NCBI RefSeq assembly: GCF_015482585.1
Contig: NZ_CP049742.1
Location: 2,387,001-2,451,000, forward strand
From: Mangrovibacillus cuniculi
GTDB lineage: Bacteria > Bacillota > Bacilli > Bacillales > R1DC41
DNA: 64,000 bases
Direction: 5' to 3'
The notes under the pieces are model-generated. The model was not told the DNA's origin, did no database searches, and saw only the letters and a list, made by a program, of their open reading frames with translations. Shown here in pieces: positions 6,349-16,319 of this stretch (its first letter is position 1; every line of letters starts with the position of its first letter). Made by a program: the position numbers and the translations under genes.

Positions 6349-7746
6349 TTATTTCTTAAGTTTAATAGTCCTCAATAAAGCAAAAAGAATCTCACGCAAA
6401 CTAAAAGTAGCAATAGAGATTAAAACTATTATAGAAATAAATAAGATCAATATGTTATCAATTGCAAAGAATATATAAGTAATGATTGCTAAAAAAAAAA
6501 TATAAAGTAAATTGGTTGAATCTAACTTAATATCGAAAAGTTTACTAGTTGCATAAAGACGGAAAATTGCGATAGCAACAAATGATAGACTTAGTGCCCC
6601 AACAGCCCCTTGAAGCCCCCAAATCGGAATAAATATCCATAAACAAATAACGTTTATACCTGCAGCAACAACAGTCGTCCAAAAAATCCATCTAGTTCTT
6701 TTTTCTGCCATGAAAATAGTGCCAACAAAGTTAGCAAAAGCATTAGCAGCTACTCCAATTAAAGATAACGGTACTATACTTATTGCATTATGATAAGCTG
6801 GATCAATAATATATGGAAATATTATTTTAATGAGCAACATGAATATCCCACTACCGATTATTACAACTTTAAAAATATACGTAATACTTTTTTTATATTT
6901 GCTTTTTCTATCACCATCCGCCGACATTAAGTAAGCTATTTCATTCCATGCATATTGAAAAACTGATATCACCATAGTTATCATCGCAGTGAACTTACTG
7001 GCTATAGCATATAGTCCATTTGCAGAGGTTCCTAGTTGTTGTGATATAACTACCTTTGTATAACCACTGAGCATCCAGTAAGATACAGCAGCAATACAAA
7101 GAGGGATTGAAAATTTAATCATATCTAATTGTTGTTGGATATTAAGTTTATCAAGGCGAAAATTCTTAAGTGGATTTAGCCTCAATTCAATTATTGCCAC
7201 TTGTACTGAAATACCTAAAATAGCTGCTACATATAGTGATTCTATACCCAAGTCAAACCAAAGTATTAGGATTATATTAAAAATCGCATTTAATAAGCTA
7301 TTTATTAAACCTGTTACAATAAATAGCTTGTTTCTTAGAAAAGCCCTTGAAATAAATGTATATTGATATTGTATTGCAATTGATATTCCATAAAAGAAAA
7401 TTAATAGTGCATGCTCAAAATCTAATTGATTATATACTAAAGTGTAAATAATTGTATAAATGAAAACACCAAGAGCTAAAACAGAAAAGGAATTCGAAAT
7501 AACACTATATTTTTCATTTGATTTATGTTTATCAAAAGAAAATCTAAACATTCCATCCCAGATCTGAAAAAAGGCTATAGGAGCGAAAAAACTAATAAGG
7601 GTAACTACTAGATCATAAGACCCAAATTCGTCTGGCGAAAATTGACTGGTATATAAGGGAAGTAACAAAATCCCTATCAATTTAGATAATACACTTCCAA
7701 TAAAGTAAATCCCTGACGTTGCAAAAAATCTCTTAACTTTACTCAT
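6349..7746 (-). CDS. Wzx-type oligosaccharide flippase
   Basis: The predicted protein has 465 residues when started at the ATG at 7746, which has GGTGGA upstream; the TTG at 7767 lacks a site. About 12-14 hydrophobic helices and an N-terminal SGIYFIGSVLSKLIGILLLP segment are typical of the MATE/MOP polysaccharide exporters (RfbX/PST family). It should flip undecaprenyl-linked repeat units across the membrane for Wzy to polymerise. It follows ugd in the locus with a 140-base gap and lies upstream of galE. The substrate is inferred from context. Confidence 0.88.
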   Translation of the reverse strand: MSKVKRFFATSGIYFIGSVLSKLIGILLLPLYTSQFSPDEFGSYDLVVTLISFFAPIAFFQIWDGMFRFSFDKHKSNEKYSVISNSFSVLALGVFIYTIIYTLVYNQLDFEHALLIFFYGISIAIQYQYTFISRAFLRNKLFIVTGLINSLLNAIFNIILILWFDLGIESLYVAAILGISVQVAIIELRLNPLKNFRLDKLNIQQQLDMIKFSIPLCIAAVSYWMLSGYTKVVISQQLGTSANGLYAIASKFTAMITMVISVFQYAWNEIAYLMSADGDRKSKYKKSITYIFKVVIIGSGIFMLLIKIIFPYIIDPAYHNAISIVPLSLIGVAANAFANFVGTIFMAEKRTRWIFWTTVVAAGINVICLWIFIPIWGLQGAVGALSLSFVAIAIFRLYATSKLFDIKLDSTNLLYIFFLAIITYIFFAIDNILILFISIIVLISIATFSLREILFALLRTIKLKK

Positions 7747-7905
7747 TACATCCACCAATACCCTCAAATTAATTACTTATTTTTCTTTTTAAAAAGTTCT
7801 CTTTGTGTCTAATCAGGATTTGCCCCTTTGCCACTCTTCATCTCAGTTAAAAAGTTATTATGAGTAATACCTTCCTTAACCAAAGTCATCTAAAATGTTT
7901 CCCTA

Positions 7906-9072
7906 TTAATCCCTGCTAAACAAGTCCCTGGTGTATACCTTTTCTGCTACTTCTTTTAATTCATCAGTAATTCGATTTGCTACAATTATGTCACTAATGT
8001 TTATAAACTCTTCAAAGTCATTTATGACACTAGAATTATAGAATTTCTGCTCATTAAGAGTTGGCTCGTATATAATGACTTCAATTCCTTTCTCTATTAT
8101 ACGTTTAATTACCCCTTGAATTGCTGACTGTCTAAAGTTATCAGAGTCCATTTTCATAGTAAGTCTATAAATTCCAACGGTCTTAGGGTTTCTTTTTGTT
8201 ATCATTTCGGCAATATGATCTTTTCTCGTCCGATTAGCATCAACAATTGCAGTCATAATATTATTCGGTACATCAGAATAGTTTGCCAACAATTGTTTAG
8301 TATCTTTAGGTAGACAGTAGCCACCATATCCAAAAGAAGGATTGTTATAATGGCTTCCTATTCGCGGATCAAGTCCTACCCCATCAATGATTTGCTTTGA
8401 ATCTAATCCTCTTACCTCAGCGTACGAATCAAGTTCATTAAAGAAGGCGACTCTCATCGCGAGGTAAGTATTCGCAAATAGTTTTATAGCTTCCGCTTCT
8501 GTAGAGTTTGTAAACAAGACTGGAATATCTTCTTTAACTGCTCCTTGAACTAATAAGTCAGCGAACATTCGAGCCCTATCTGATTGCTCTCCAACTACAA
8601 TCCTTGAAGGATATAAGTTATCATAAAGAGCTTTACCTTCTCTTAAAAACTCAGGAGAAAAGATAATATTATTTGTTTCAAACTTCTCTCTTACTTTTTC
8701 AGTGTAACCAACTGGTACTGTAGATTTAATTACCATAACAGCTTTAGGGTTAATAGATAAAACATTGGCTATAACGGCCTCTACTGTTCTGGTATTAAAA
8801 TAGTTCTTAACTGGGTCATAATTTGTTGGTGTAGAGATTATGACATAATCTGCATCTTTATATGCTTTATAATTATCGGTTGTAGCGGTGAGGTTTAATT
8901 CTTTTGTAGCTAAATATTCTTCTATTTCATTATCAATAATCGGAGACCTTTTATGGTTAATCATATCCACCTTTTCTTGTATAATATCAAGAGCAGTGAC
9001 ATCGTTATATTGTGATAATAATATTGCATTTGATAATCCTACATAGCCTATTCCAGCAATTGTTATTTTCAT
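7906..9072 (-). CDS. ugd: UDP-glucose 6-dehydrogenase (enterobacterial Ugd type)
   Basis: The 388-residue protein matches the length and sequence pattern of Escherichia coli Ugd much better than that of TuaD. Examples are [29 protein letters not shown] and the C-terminus KVYTRDLF. It oxidises UDP-glucose twice to UDP-glucuronate with NAD. The Rossmann motif [10 protein letters not shown] lies at 7-16 and the catalytic Cys253 in [12 protein letters not shown]. It supplies uronic acid to the polysaccharide made by this locus. A second, TuaD-type enzyme lies at 31446-32759, so the cell has two routes. Its position between Wzy and Wzx suggests it belongs to the strain-specific cassette. Confidence 0.93.
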   Translation of the reverse strand: MKITIAGIGYVGLSNAILLSQYNDVTALDIIQEKVDMINHKRSPIIDNEIEEYLATKELNLTATTDNYKAYKDADYVIISTPTNYDPVKNYFNTRTVEAVIANVLSINPKAVMVIKSTVPVGYTEKVREKFETNNIIFSPEFLREGKALYDNLYPSRIVVGEQSDRARMFADLLVQGAVKEDIPVLFTNSTEAEAIKLFANTYLAMRVAFFNELDSYAEVRGLDSKQIIDGVGLDPRIGSHYNNPSFGYGGYCLPKDTKQLLANYSDVPNNIMTAIVDANRTRKDHIAEMITKRNPKTVGIYRLTMKMDSDNFRQSAIQGVIKRIIEKGIEVIIYEPTLNEQKFYNSSVINDFEEFINISDIIVANRITDELKEVAEKVYTRDLFSRD

Positions 9073-9184
9073 AAAATAGTTCCCTCTTTCTTCCTAATAA
9101 GAATTATCTAATTATACATATCCAAAGGCCTTTTCTTAAGGTTATATAGTCGTTTTAAATTGTTATAAAAGCAAAAAATAGTAA

Positions 9185-10336
9185 TTAGTGGGATATCTTG
9201 ATTTCACTGTTTTCCGCATTATTTTCAATTTGAATGATAACTCTACCTATACCAGAAGCAATAATAAGTAATAGCCAAAATTCCACCTTATAAAACACAC
9301 TTTCAGTTAGACCAATTATCATATATAGTAATATTGAGTACGAAAGCACCTTTGAGAAAATATGAGATTTATAAAAACTTAATTTCCTAGCAATTATTAA
9401 AAACAATACTAAAAATACTAACGCACCTAATATTCCGGAAAACATCAAAACCTCAAGAACTCCATTATGTGTTTCATTTAATGTAACGAAGTAATTACTA
9501 ATAATACTGTTACCTCGACCATAACCTAACAACCAGGAATCTCTAATAGTAGAAAGAACAAAATCCCAAATGTACGTTCTACCAGTGAAGGTTAAATCCT
9601 TATCTAGTATTATTGTGATAAAATTACCAAATAGTATTTGAATCTTAAACACCACTATTAATAAAAAGGCTATAAAATATAAAATAAGATAGGTGTTAAA
9701 AGATGGTAAAATCCTTGCTGGTAAAACTAGAAATATTGTGGCTAAAATTGCAACTAAAATTCCTGTACCACTCTCAGATAAATAGATAGATAGCATACTG
9801 ATCAAAATGACAATAATAGGTATTATTTTTAACTTTTTATATATATAGTTAGAATATAAATAAGCAATAGGGATAGATGGTAAGGCAGTCATTACAATCG
9901 CATTTTTACCACCTAATAAATAAATTGGGACGCCATTACTACTAGTACTTACACCATTTGTTAAGATCGTAATAAAATTTAATATGATAATAAATCCAAA
10001 TAAATAATACAGTCCACTAATTAGTTCTTTAAAATTAGTCATACAATATGAAATATAAATACAAAAACCAATAAATATTATAATAGTGAAAAAGATCCCG
10101 ATCGATAAGGTGCCATTCAATATTGAAGAAATCAAAACTAATGCTACGTGACATATTAGCAATACATTGAAAATAGTAATCTCCCCATAAATTAAAAAAA
10201 GACATACGATTGATGCTAATATTACTCCTAGTTTCCATACAGTTATAACCGGTTCTATTGTATCTATATTAAAGAAAATAATACTCAAGTGAGGTAAAAT
10301 AAAAAAAAATACTACCCACCTGTTAGATAAACTCAT
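9185..10336 (-). CDS. Wzy-type O-antigen/capsule polymerase
   Basis: The predicted protein has 383 residues with about ten to twelve hydrophobic helices and one larger outer loop. That loop (about residues 255-290) contains GRTYIWDFVLSTI, GYGRGNS and ETHNGVLEVL. This Wzy_C/WaaL-type pattern is characteristic of O-antigen ligases and polymerases. The start has AGGAGACAAA-ATG. It should join lipid-linked repeat units on the outer face of the membrane. As usual for Wzy, sequence conservation outside this loop is low, so the assignment relies on topology, motif and locus position. Confidence 0.82.
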   Translation of the reverse strand: MSLSNRWVVFFFILPHLSIIFFNIDTIEPVITVWKLGVILASIVCLFLIYGEITIFNVLLICHVALVLISSILNGTLSIGIFFTIIIFIGFCIYISYCMTNFKELISGLYYLFGFIIILNFITILTNGVSTSSNGVPIYLLGGKNAIVMTALPSIPIAYLYSNYIYKKLKIIPIIVILISMLSIYLSESGTGILVAILATIFLVLPARILPSFNTYLILYFIAFLLIVVFKIQILFGNFITIILDKDLTFTGRTYIWDFVLSTIRDSWLLGYGRGNSIISNYFVTLNETHNGVLEVLMFSGILGALVFLVLFLIIARKLSFYKSHIFSKVLSYSILLYMIIGLTESVFYKVEFWLLLIIASGIGRVIIQIENNAENSEIKISH

Positions 10337-10458
10337 TTTGTCTCCTCCAATTCAGGGCTAAAATGAACTGCTACAATTATTTATTCCTTAGTTTATCCAT
10401 TAAAATAATGTCCTTTTAAAGACAATTTCAATATCAGAAACGCTTTAGATATATACCT

Positions 10459-11379
10459 TCATTTAACCAACTTATTATATAAATTATATTTGATAAGAGT
10501 TTTCTTTAAGTGTGGCTTCGTATAAACCCATAGTGCTCTTGGTAAGGTAATAATTTTTAACCACTTTAAATCTAGTTTCTTGTAATAGTAAAAACTCTTT
10601 ATTCTCAAACATCCAGCTATATAATTTGAAACAGCCTTATATTTACTTTTTTTCTCAGTAGCTATTTCAATTCTTTGCAATAGGTAATGCATATATCCTT
10701 GTTTATTATTCCTGTGTACTTGTAATAAATTTCTTGTTAAACCATCTTCTAAATATTCACATAAATATAATACTTTGTTAATCAATTTCATTCTATGTTT
10801 TTGACTAATTAAATCGTAAACAACTGCCTCTGTTACAAATTTTTCCCCCTCAAAAACTGGAAATAAATATTCCCTTAAAATATTTGTCTTAAAAACTAAT
10901 AAAGTATCACCTTTAAATTTATACTTGTCATAAAGGTCGAAGGTTGATGAATATTGAATATTTTTAGGCATCCAAGTTCCAATTGGTTCCTTATCACTAA
11001 TCCCTTTTAATGCTATAATTCCTGCTAGATCGCTTACATCAGGAACCTTTTCCCAGGCACTGTAAATTTCTTGTACTGCATCAAGTGTTAAATAATCATC
11101 TGAATCTACACATACAAATAATTCCGTTTTACATTTTAAAACTCCAGTATTATGAGCTACATGCTTTCCACCATTTTTTTGTTTTATATATATAATATTT
11201 ATTTTATTTTCCTTAATAAAAGTGTTAATTACAGTTTCGGTATTATCAGTTGAGCCATCGTCAACAATTAACCATGTAAAATTGGTATTTGTCTGATCAC
11301 ATAAACTTTTATAACATTTATGAATTATATCTCCTCTATTATAGGTTGGGGTGAAAATAGTCAATTTATTATCAAACAT
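10459..11379 (-). CDS. Family 2 glycosyltransferase
   Basis: The predicted protein has 306 residues with a GT-A fold. The N-terminus LTIFTPTYNRGD (6-17), IVDDGSTDNTE (about 38-48) and the metal-binding CVDSDDY (about 90-96) are the signature of inverting GT2 enzymes. The C-terminal 80 residues are basic (KKSKYKAVSNYIAG, YYYKKLDLKWLK) and may dock on the membrane. It should add one sugar to the lipid-linked repeat unit; donor and linkage cannot be read. It ends the run of five transferases before Wzy. Confidence 0.88.
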   Translation of the reverse strand: MFDNKLTIFTPTYNRGDIIHKCYKSLCDQTNTNFTWLIVDDGSTDNTETVINTFIKENKINIIYIKQKNGGKHVAHNTGVLKCKTELFVCVDSDDYLTLDAVQEIYSAWEKVPDVSDLAGIIALKGISDKEPIGTWMPKNIQYSSTFDLYDKYKFKGDTLLVFKTNILREYLFPVFEGEKFVTEAVVYDLISQKHRMKLINKVLYLCEYLEDGLTRNLLQVHRNNKQGYMHYLLQRIEIATEKKSKYKAVSNYIAGCLRIKSFYYYKKLDLKWLKIITLPRALWVYTKPHLKKTLIKYNLYNKLVK

Positions 11380-11400
11380 AACTTCTCCTTTAATTAATTC

Positions 11401-12396
11401 TTATTCTTCATATCGATTATAAAGAATAGCTTTTATTCTTTTAACTGAGGATTCCACAGATGTCTCTTCATGATCAATACTATTTAACAATTTTTTATTA
11501 TTACTTTTAATTAACACAGATTTAATCTTAGATGAGATTTCAGCTACATCAAGAGTATTATAAATAATATCACTAGTCTCCAAGCCTGAAATTATTGATT
11601 TTGCACCTGTTTCATTAGATAAAAGTAAATCGCACCCATTGATAAGGGCTTCAATAGATGCAAGTCCAAAAGTTTCAAATTTACTATTTTGTACAAATAG
11701 TTTTGCCCTCTGATAATATAAAGGCATCTCACTATGATTAACATGAGGGAAATATTCTACAAATGAATAGGAAAGAATTTCTTCAAGGTCTTTCCCCCTG
11801 TTTCCTAGAACTATTAATTTAAGGTTCATTTTTTCATCTTGATTAATTAGCTGTATAGCCTTACAAATTGTTAAAATGTTTTTCAAGGGCAATCCCCCAC
11901 CAACTGCCATTAAAGTATCTTGCTCTCTTTTTACCTCGCTACTAACTACTGGTAGTGATTCCCAATCGACTCCGTTATTCACATAGGTTATTTTTCTTTC
12001 ATATTGCGGATAGTTCTCTTTCATCCAGGACATAAAATGCTTAGAGACACAAATAATCTTTGGAGTTAAATCCAATACTTTATCTTCAGTTTCAATACTC
12101 TTATGATCATAAGTATGGTTAAGTTCACCTTCTATCCTTCTACAACCATGCATTAAGTAGGCAGATTTAACTCCAAATAAATTCGCTAATTTTAATCCAA
12201 TGATATTTATTTTAGACATTCCAGAGAATAAAACAGAGTCTGCCACTCTTATTTTTAAAAACAGCTCAAATACTCTAGTAATTCTATTTTTCCCAACCAA
12301 GAACATAGTGTTTTTTGGTAAGTATTTGATTAGCAGTTTATTAACATTGGCTGGACCAGTATTCCCTGTTAAATCACCTATAAATAACAATCTCAA
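11401..12396 (-). CDS. Family 4 glycosyltransferase
   Basis: The predicted protein has 331 residues with a GT-B fold. The C-terminal half carries VGGGLPLKN (about 165-173) and the retaining-GT4 nucleotide-sugar motif FETFGLASIEALINGCDLL (about 240-258), with an E-x7-E spacing. The start immediately abuts the upstream GT2 gene (ends at 12398), which implies translational coupling. It should transfer an activated sugar onto the growing repeat unit. Donor specificity is unknown. Confidence 0.86.
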   Translation of the reverse strand: MRLLFIGDLTGNTGPANVNKLLIKYLPKNTMFLVGKNRITRVFELFLKIRVADSVLFSGMSKINIIGLKLANLFGVKSAYLMHGCRRIEGELNHTYDHKSIETEDKVLDLTPKIICVSKHFMSWMKENYPQYERKITYVNNGVDWESLPVVSSEVKREQDTLMAVGGGLPLKNILTICKAIQLINQDEKMNLKLIVLGNRGKDLEEILSYSFVEYFPHVNHSEMPLYYQRAKLFVQNSKFETFGLASIEALINGCDLLLSNETGAKSIISGLETSDIIYNTLDVAEISSKIKSVLIKSNNKKLLNSIDHEETSVESSVKRIKAILYNRYEE

Positions 12397-12397
12397 C

Positions 12398-13195
12398 TTA
12401 CTTCTCTCCTAATCTCCGAGTATAATCTAAATGACCTCTTAACATCTCTCTAATAGCCTCGAAGAAAGTCATTTCATTTTTATACTTTTTGTAATGTCTG
12501 ATAGCAAATTGTAGTATTAATACTTTTACCCATCTATTTGAAAGAGCACTAAATGTAGCACCTCTATCGAAAAAATATTTCCTATTAAACCCAGTAAACC
12601 ATGATGAATCGCCAATATATAAATCGGCAATTTTAATTGGTTCATATTTAATCTTTAACCCCTTTTGTAAACATTTGTGCAAAAAGATACTTTCTTCTCC
12701 CATTCTATAAATTGAACCAGCTCCGAACTCTTCATTAAATCTAATATTAGCATCTTTAATCTTATTGGTTCTAAATGCTATTTCTACTGAGGACATCTTT
12801 AATGATGTAAGATACCCTAAACGTTTACTTTTATTTCCGTATTTTTTAAAATGTTTATTTATACCTTCAACCTTGAACCGAATGATGTCATACTCTGGGT
12901 TTTCCTCAAATGCTTTTTTCACTAGTTCAATATAATTATCTACATATATAAGGTCATCGTCAGCTATTAAGGAAATATCTTCATTTGAATTTGTAATTGC
13001 CTTATTACGACTTCTGCTTAGTCCCTTTTCACTACAACATAAATATATTATCTCATTGCCTCTATAGTTTATTATTTCTTTATGTTCATAACCACATTGA
13101 TTAACTAGTACTGCACCTGAAGATATATTCATTTTTTTTAATAATTTTAGAGGATCTGATTCGCCCATTGTTGAGATTAGTACCTGGATAGACAT
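12398..13195 (-). CDS. Family 2-like glycosyltransferase
   Basis: The predicted protein has 265 residues. It has QVLISTMGES at the N-terminus, GLSRSRNKAI (about 58-67), then SLIADDDLIYVDNYIELV (about 75-92), where ADDD is the metal-binding DxD equivalent. Residues 200-255 are basic and aromatic and could associate with the membrane. The lack of the usual IPxYN opening makes it a divergent GT2 member. It is tightly packed with the following GT4 gene (1-base gap). The acceptor and donor are unknown. Confidence 0.78.
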   Translation of the reverse strand: MSIQVLISTMGESDPLKLLKKMNISSGAVLVNQCGYEHKEIINYRGNEIIYLCCSEKGLSRSRNKAITNSNEDISLIADDDLIYVDNYIELVKKAFEENPEYDIIRFKVEGINKHFKKYGNKSKRLGYLTSLKMSSVEIAFRTNKIKDANIRFNEEFGAGSIYRMGEESIFLHKCLQKGLKIKYEPIKIADLYIGDSSWFTGFNRKYFFDRGATFSALSNRWVKVLILQFAIRHYKKYKNEMTFFEAIREMLRGHLDYTRRLGEK

Positions 13196-13261
13196 AATTT
13201 CACATCCTAATCTGAAGTAAACACTACTAACTTAAAATTGATAATATATTTCAAAAACTGC

Positions 13262-14428
13262 TCATCTTGTACTCTCTGCCTTTTCCCAAAACGGTTTTGC
13301 CTTTCCTGAAACTATATTATAAACTCCCACCCATTGAGCAATTACTGTAGCACAGTAATAATAAATCATTGTCACATATTTATTATTAGTTTTTGAAAAT
13401 ATCTTAATTATAGCTAAGGAGTAAAATAACAATTGTCCTACAAACGCTACGATATAAAACCAAGAATCGTTTAACAAAAACACATTAGAAATTAATAAGA
13501 CGAGATGAGAAATCCAAAGTAAATACCTACAAGTCCTATGACCAAAGTAAAAATATGAAAACCACTTATATTGAAAAACATTAAAGATCCTCAATTCAGG
13601 TAAAATATGTTTTAAAATAGTTCTATTCATACGTACTTTTCTACTAAACTCATCTTCAATAACCTCTCCTGCTTTTTCATAAACTAAGGCATCATGATTA
13701 CATATTGCTCTTCTTCCCTCTAATGCGTAAAATCTTGGCATTGCAATGTCATGGCTTTGAATTGGGTTAAAGTCAATATAGTCTTTAGTTCTACAAGCAT
13801 ATATCGCTCCATTCCCCGCTGTAATTGTTTGTACCCTACCTTCTATTTCACGTATAGCAACGTCACTATCCCAATAAGTTGCTTGCGCACCACTAATATC
13901 ACTTGTTTTTTGATTTATGAAGGATAATCTTCCCGTAACATAAGCAATATCTTCTGAAGTAAATGCTGCCATTAATTCTTTTACTGATTTTTTATCCATT
14001 ATGGAATTAGCATCCGTTAAAACCATAAAGTCTGTCGAAACAAGCTTATGTGCTTCATTTTGTGCATTAGTTTTACCTTTGCGAGCTTTAACTTCATAGA
14101 GTCGGATCTTAAAATTAGGGTGTTCCTCTATAAATTGTCTTACAACTTCATTAGTTCTGTCTGTACTATTATCTGAGGTAATTAAGAATTCAATCTTGTT
14201 TCGAGGGTAATCAATTTCAATTATGTTATTAAGTTTATCTAGTATAACTTTTTCCTCGTTATGTGCTACAACCATAACTGTAACTGTAGGTTGATGAGTA
14301 TAGTCTTTTTCAAGCTTACGACTGTTATACAATCTACCAATTATTTTAATAGATTTTGGATAACCTACCATAGCCCAAACAATAACAAAAGCACTGATAT
14401 AAAATAGTGATTTATATAGAATCTCCAT
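13262..14428 (-). CDS. Membrane-bound processive-type family 2 glycosyltransferase
   Basis: The predicted protein has 388 residues. One N-terminal helix (about 5-22) is followed by a cytoplasmic GT-A domain with VMVVAHNEE (about 51-59), TSDNSTDRTNEVV, LTDANSIMD (DxN/DxD-like, about 137-145) and QSHDIAMPRF (about 225-234), and then three or four C-terminal helices. The layout resembles IcaA/HasA-like synthases and EpsL/ExoU-type transferases. It probably adds a sugar at the membrane, and full processive synthesis is possible but not shown. A Q/RxxRW motif is not obvious (RKVRMNR occupies the position), which argues against a classical processive synthase. Confidence 0.82.
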   Translation of the reverse strand: MEILYKSLFYISAFVIVWAMVGYPKSIKIIGRLYNSRKLEKDYTHQPTVTVMVVAHNEEKVILDKLNNIIEIDYPRNKIEFLITSDNSTDRTNEVVRQFIEEHPNFKIRLYEVKARKGKTNAQNEAHKLVSTDFMVLTDANSIMDKKSVKELMAAFTSEDIAYVTGRLSFINQKTSDISGAQATYWDSDVAIREIEGRVQTITAGNGAIYACRTKDYIDFNPIQSHDIAMPRFYALEGRRAICNHDALVYEKAGEVIEDEFSRKVRMNRTILKHILPELRIFNVFQYKWFSYFYFGHRTCRYLLWISHLVLLISNVFLLNDSWFYIVAFVGQLLFYSLAIIKIFSKTNNKYVTMIYYYCATVIAQWVGVYNIVSGKAKPFWEKAESTR

Positions 14429-14520
14429 ATAATTTTTCTCCTCAATAAAACTCTAATAGTATAGGAATAAAATCGATACATTGAATTATAGTTATAAAAT
14501 ACTATAATAGATAGTTTCAT

Positions 14521-15624
14521 CTAAAATACTTTGAATTCTTCCTTCTTATAAACTTCAAATATCGATTGAGCCATTTTTTCCGATGTTAAGTTTTCTTCAT
14601 AGAAATGATGTGCCTTACTCACTTTACCCTTAATCCACTCCTCATTAGATAAGACTTTAATAAGCGCTTCACTAAGGGCTTGAGTATCACCGTAATCAAC
14701 TCCAACACAGTAATCTTTTACATCTGAGTACCCACCCGTCTTAGTACGAATAACTGGTACTTGCATAGCAAAAGCCTCTATACAAACGATAGGGAAGCCC
14801 TCATTTTTACTTGGTAAAACCATCACGTCAGAAATATTTAATATATCTACTGGATTAACATAACCGGTAAAAACAATGTTATCGATCAATCCACTAGTCT
14901 TTGCTTTTTGAATAATTTCAGATTTATATTCTTCTGAACCATCTCCAGCAAATAATATTTTATATTGAGATATGTCACCAATCTGATTTCTCATTTTTGC
15001 CAGGGAGTCTAGTAAAAACAGATGGCCTTTTACTGGTGTTAATCTCCCCAACAGAGAAATGACTTTCTTATCTCCAATTTCATATAACTTTTTTAATTCC
15101 TCTTTTTTTTGTTTTGAATATTTAATATATCTTTTAGAATCTACACCATTGAAAACAACATTTAATTTCTTTTCCGGAATACCTAATTTTTTATTCAACA
15201 TAGGTAACATATCACTGGAGACTGTAATTGCTGATTTCCCATAAAACGTGAGGAATTTATATATTTTACTTGAAGGAATATGATTTAGGTGGTTTGTCCA
15301 AACAAAATCAGTTCCTGTAAACATTGAGGCTAACTTAAGATAAATTCCAGTTGAACGCCAATGGGTATGAGCTATCTCAATCTCATTGCTACGGATTAAT
15401 CTTACTAGTGAAAACAGGTTCATTATTTTAACAATCGGGTTTTTGCTAAGAAAAGGAATTTGAAAATGCTTAATTCCTAGTTGATCTAATTCTTCAGTAT
15501 GGGGTCCACCAGACGATACAACTATAACTCTATGTCCCTGTTGTTTTAAAGTTTGTGATAGTTGTATAATATGTGAATTCACTCCTGAATCACTCATGTG
15601 CTTTGATACTTGTAAAATGTTCAT
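14521..15624 (-). CDS. Family 4 glycosyltransferase
   Basis: The predicted protein has 367 residues when started at the ATG at 15624, which follows GGAGAATAAGA; an upstream in-frame codon at 15660 would overlap the HAD gene. It shows a GT-B fold: the N-terminal domain opens MNILQVSKHMSDSGVNSHI, and the C-terminal domain has LLGRLTPVKGH (about 199-209), VLPSKNEGFPIVCIEAFAM (about 275-293) with the EGFP...E motif, and TGGYSDV. It is the first transferase after the sugar-modifying genes, so it may add the second sugar. Start and stop are tightly coupled to the HAD gene. Confidence 0.88.
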   Translation of the reverse strand: MNILQVSKHMSDSGVNSHIIQLSQTLKQQGHRVIVVSSGGPHTEELDQLGIKHFQIPFLSKNPIVKIMNLFSLVRLIRSNEIEIAHTHWRSTGIYLKLASMFTGTDFVWTNHLNHIPSSKIYKFLTFYGKSAITVSSDMLPMLNKKLGIPEKKLNVVFNGVDSKRYIKYSKQKKEELKKLYEIGDKKVISLLGRLTPVKGHLFLLDSLAKMRNQIGDISQYKILFAGDGSEEYKSEIIQKAKTSGLIDNIVFTGYVNPVDILNISDVMVLPSKNEGFPIVCIEAFAMQVPVIRTKTGGYSDVKDYCVGVDYGDTQALSEALIKVLSNEEWIKGKVSKAHHFYEENLTSEKMAQSIFEVYKKEEFKVF

Positions 15625-15626
15625 TC

Positions 15627-16319
15627 TTATTCTCCTAAACCATTTTGGATTGCAGAACACTGTAAATCTACTAAGGATGTTATTCTATACAATTCCTGTA
15701 TATTTTTATAATATAATGCATCAGTATAGATTGAGTTACCTCTATCAATTCTAGCAGTTGAAATAGGATAAATATTACTTATATAAAAATCCTTTTTAGG
15801 ATTATCTCCAACATAAAGTATTTCATTAAATTCCACATTTAAATTCTCTTTAATTATTTCAAAAGATTTAGGATGTGGTTTCCAATACTCTCTACCAAGC
15901 TCATCAGTTACAATAATCTCTTCAAAATAATTATCTGCTTTAACTGCTTTTAATTTTTGACGTTGGGCATTAGCATAGCCATCTGTAATAATACCAGTTT
16001 TTATCTTCTTATTTTTTAATTGCTCTAAACAAGGCAATACATCATCAAAAAAGGATATATCGGGATTATGATTCCTATACTCTTCCACAAGCTCCAAAAT
16101 GTTTTCTTTCGTGTAGACTATTTCTAATCTATCCAGTAACCTGTTAAAAACATTTTTTGAACTGTCGTTTAGTAATTCTAATAATAATTGATACAAAGTT
16201 CTTTCATCTTTACTAAATCTTTCACTAAGAATTTTTGAAATATGACGATATCCACTTTCAATATATTCTTTTTCCGAAATTAACGTATCATCTAAATCAA
16301 ATATTACCGCTTTTATCAT
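15627..16319 (-). CDS. HAD family hydrolase (phosphatase-like)
   Basis: The predicted protein has 230 residues. All four HAD motifs are visible: DLDDT (8-12) with the nucleophile Asp, GIITDGYANAQ (about 113-123), the Lys of KPHP (about 147-150), and VGDNPKKD (about 169-176). A helical cap lies between motifs 1 and 2. It is a cytosolic phosphatase, possibly for a sugar phosphate made in this locus. The ATG directly follows the TAG of the upstream ATP-grasp gene, so translation of the two is coupled. The substrate cannot be read. Confidence 0.85.
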   Translation of the reverse strand: MIKAVIFDLDDTLISEKEYIESGYRHISKILSERFSKDERTLYQLLLELLNDSSKNVFNRLLDRLEIVYTKENILELVEEYRNHNPDISFFDDVLPCLEQLKNKKIKTGIITDGYANAQRQKLKAVKADNYFEEIIVTDELGREYWKPHPKSFEIIKENLNVEFNEILYVGDNPKKDFYISNIYPISTARIDRGNSIYTDALYYKNIQELYRITSLVDLQCSAIQNGLGE